This document shows, in pieces, positions 6,828 through 7,461 of a DNA stretch of 7,461 nt. The position numbers were made by a program, and so were the translations under genes. The notes under the pieces were generated by a model. It had not been told where the DNA came from. It worked only from the letters and a program-made list of their open reading frames with translations, and did no database searches. The stretch is from an uncultured Acinetobacter sp. Its GTDB lineage: Bacteria > Pseudomonadota > Gammaproteobacteria > Pseudomonadales > Moraxellaceae. Within the stretch, counting starts at the first letter, position 1; every line of letters begins with the position of its first letter. The stretch covers positions 1 to 7,461 of the forward strand of contig CAAGMP010000022.1 in the NCBI GenBank assembly GCA_900771065.1. The letters are read 5' to 3'.

Positions 6828-6850
6828 ATTTTTATTCAATTAATAAAAAT
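6828..6850 (+). repeat. A/T-only inverted repeat downstream of the SDR gene
   Basis: ATTTTTATT (6828-6836) and AATAAAAAT (6842-6850) are perfect inverted copies around a 5-nt loop, CAATT. The hairpin has no G:C pair, so it is thermodynamically weak. It sits between the SDR stop and the stronger terminator and may help stop transcription or protect the 3' end. Confidence 0.45.
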
Positions 6851-6851
6851 T

Positions 6852-6885
6852 AAACTGCTAAAGAAGATCTTGATTTAGCAGTTTT
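6852..6885 (+). terminator. Rho-independent terminator of the four-gene operon
   Basis: A perfect 11-bp inverted repeat, AAACTGCTAAA (6852-6862) and TTTAGCAGTTT (6874-6884), flanks an 11-nt loop and ends in a TTTT run (6882-6885). It lies 36 nt after the SDR stop codon. Because the stem is symmetrical, with an A-run on the left, it could also act on transcripts from the other strand, although no minus-strand gene is visible here. Confidence 0.85.
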
Positions 6886-6987
6886 ATGTAATTCATGTAA
6901 TCAAGTGTATATCTAGCAAAATAATTAAGTATTAAAAATGAATAAGTTAACATTTAATTACTTTTAAAAATTACAAAACAATTCTAT

Positions 6988-7035
6988 TTGCACACATTTG
7001 ACCCATATTTATTATTTACCCATCAAAAATATACT
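6988..7035 (+). promoter_or_regulatory. Candidate promoter region for the fimbrial gene
   Basis: Two weak sigma70-like candidates can be read. The first is TTGCAC (6988-6993), a 16-nt spacer and TATTAT (7010-7015), a 5/6 match to the -10 consensus. The second is a -10-like TATACT (7030-7035, also 5/6) with only a poor TTTATT at 7008-7013 as its -35. ACCCAT occurs twice, 17 bp apart (7001-7006 and 7018-7023), possibly a regulator half-site pair. None is proven. A promoter is nevertheless expected between the terminator and the start at 7074. Confidence 0.3.
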
Positions 7036-7060
7036 CAAATCTCCAAAACACATATCCAAT

Positions 7061-7065
7061 AAGGG
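7061..7065 (+). promoter_or_regulatory. Ribosome binding site of the fimbrial subunit gene
   Basis: AAGGG lies 8 nt upstream of the ATG at 7074. That ATG also opens directly into a clear signal peptide, so the start is well supported. Confidence 0.6.
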
Positions 7066-7073
7066 TAGATAAT

Positions 7074-7461
7074 ATGAAAACAAATAAACTTTCTAAGTTC
7101 TTAATTGCGGCAGCTTTGCTGTCAGGAACGAGCTTAATCCACGCTGCTGGTAACCAAGGTCAAGGTTCAGGTCAAGTTAAGTTTCATGGCTATATTATTG
7201 ATGCACCTTGCTCAATTGTATCTGATGATCCTATTTTGGTTGAATTTGGTCAAATTTCAAAACGTGTTTTAGCTGGTGGCGGTAAGAGTCATATTGAGCC
7301 TTTCCAAATTGAATTAGCAGACTGTGATTTTTCTGATCCTGTTTTTTCTAAGCAGCAAGTTGCTGTAACATTTAGTTATACAGATGCAGGCACAGTAGGT
7401 AATGGTCCAGACTTGATCGGTCTTGATGGTATACCAAACTCTGGCGCTGGTGTTGCTATTG
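7074..7461 (+). CDS. Type 1-like (chaperone-usher) fimbrial major subunit, 5' part
   Basis: This gene runs off the right edge; 129 codons plus one base are present and no stop is reached. The product begins with a Sec signal peptide: MKTNKLSK, then the hydrophobic FLIAAALLSGTSLIHA, with likely cleavage near residues 24-25. The exported part starts AGNQGQGSG. Next comes GQVKFHGYIIDAPCSI (33-48), the alternating hydrophobic strand and first conserved cysteine typical of FimA-like pilins. VEFGQISKRVL (56-66) and a second cysteine in ELADC (C84) follow; C46 and C84 should form the pilin disulfide. The N-terminal strand is the part that completes the neighbouring subunit by donor-strand exchange. 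A full subunit would be about 170-190 residues. Chaperone, usher and adhesin genes would be expected to the right. The gene is separated from the preceding operon by a terminator and a 188-nt spacer, so it is a separate unit. Confidence 0.9.
   Translation, partial: MKTNKLSKFLIAAALLSGTSLIHAAGNQGQGSGQVKFHGYIIDAPCSIVSDDPILVEFGQISKRVLAGGGKSHIEPFQIELADCDFSDPVFSKQQVAVTFSYTDAGTVGNGPDLIGLDGIPNSGAGVAI

Noticed and set aside
1..7461. CRISPR array, insertion sequence, tRNA or rRNA gene, attachment site
   Set aside because: No regularly spaced repeats, transposase motifs, terminal inverted repeats or structured RNA gene sequences were seen when reading both strands.

Overview
The window is AT-rich gammaproteobacterial DNA. 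Gene content, codon use and the fimbrial gene at the right end suggest Acinetobacter or a close Moraxellaceae relative. This is inferred from style and content only; no rRNA or other marker gene is present. All recognised genes lie on the + strand and fall into three blocks.

Block 1 (1-2797) is a transport and catabolism unit. It opens with the C-terminal end of an FMN-dependent two-component monooxygenase of the NtaA/SnaA/DszA type. An ATGA overlap links it to a MetQ/NlpA-type substrate-binding protein, followed by a MetN-type ATPase with a C-terminal regulatory domain and a MetI-type permease. By family these are a methionine ABC importer. However, the binding protein lacks a lipobox cysteine and appears to lack two ligand-binding asparagines of true MetQ. 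Physical coupling to a monooxygenase suggests that it imports another sulfur- or nitrogen-containing compound, which the flavoenzyme then oxidises.

Block 2 (2920-6815) is a compact four-gene operon: a 'thermostable hemolysin' (delta-VPH) family protein, an AMP-forming acyl ligase (ANL superfamily), a TauD-like Fe(II)/2-oxoglutarate oxygenase with an HxE metal motif, and a classical short-chain dehydrogenase/reductase. Junctions are 13 nt, a 4-nt overlap and 5 nt. A strong terminator hairpin lies at 6852-6885. The combination reads as a small biosynthetic pathway: activate a carboxylic acid, transfer or condense the acyl group, oxidise it, then reduce a carbonyl. The 'hemolysin' would be an enzyme rather than a toxin. 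No carrier protein, regulator or exporter is visible in the window. This block is the best candidate for an undescribed system.

Block 3 (7074-7461) is the start of a chaperone-usher (type 1-like) fimbrial major subunit gene. It has a signal peptide and the N-terminal beta-strand and cysteine pattern, and runs off the right edge. It presumably begins a separate fimbrial operon transcribed from the 6886-7073 region.
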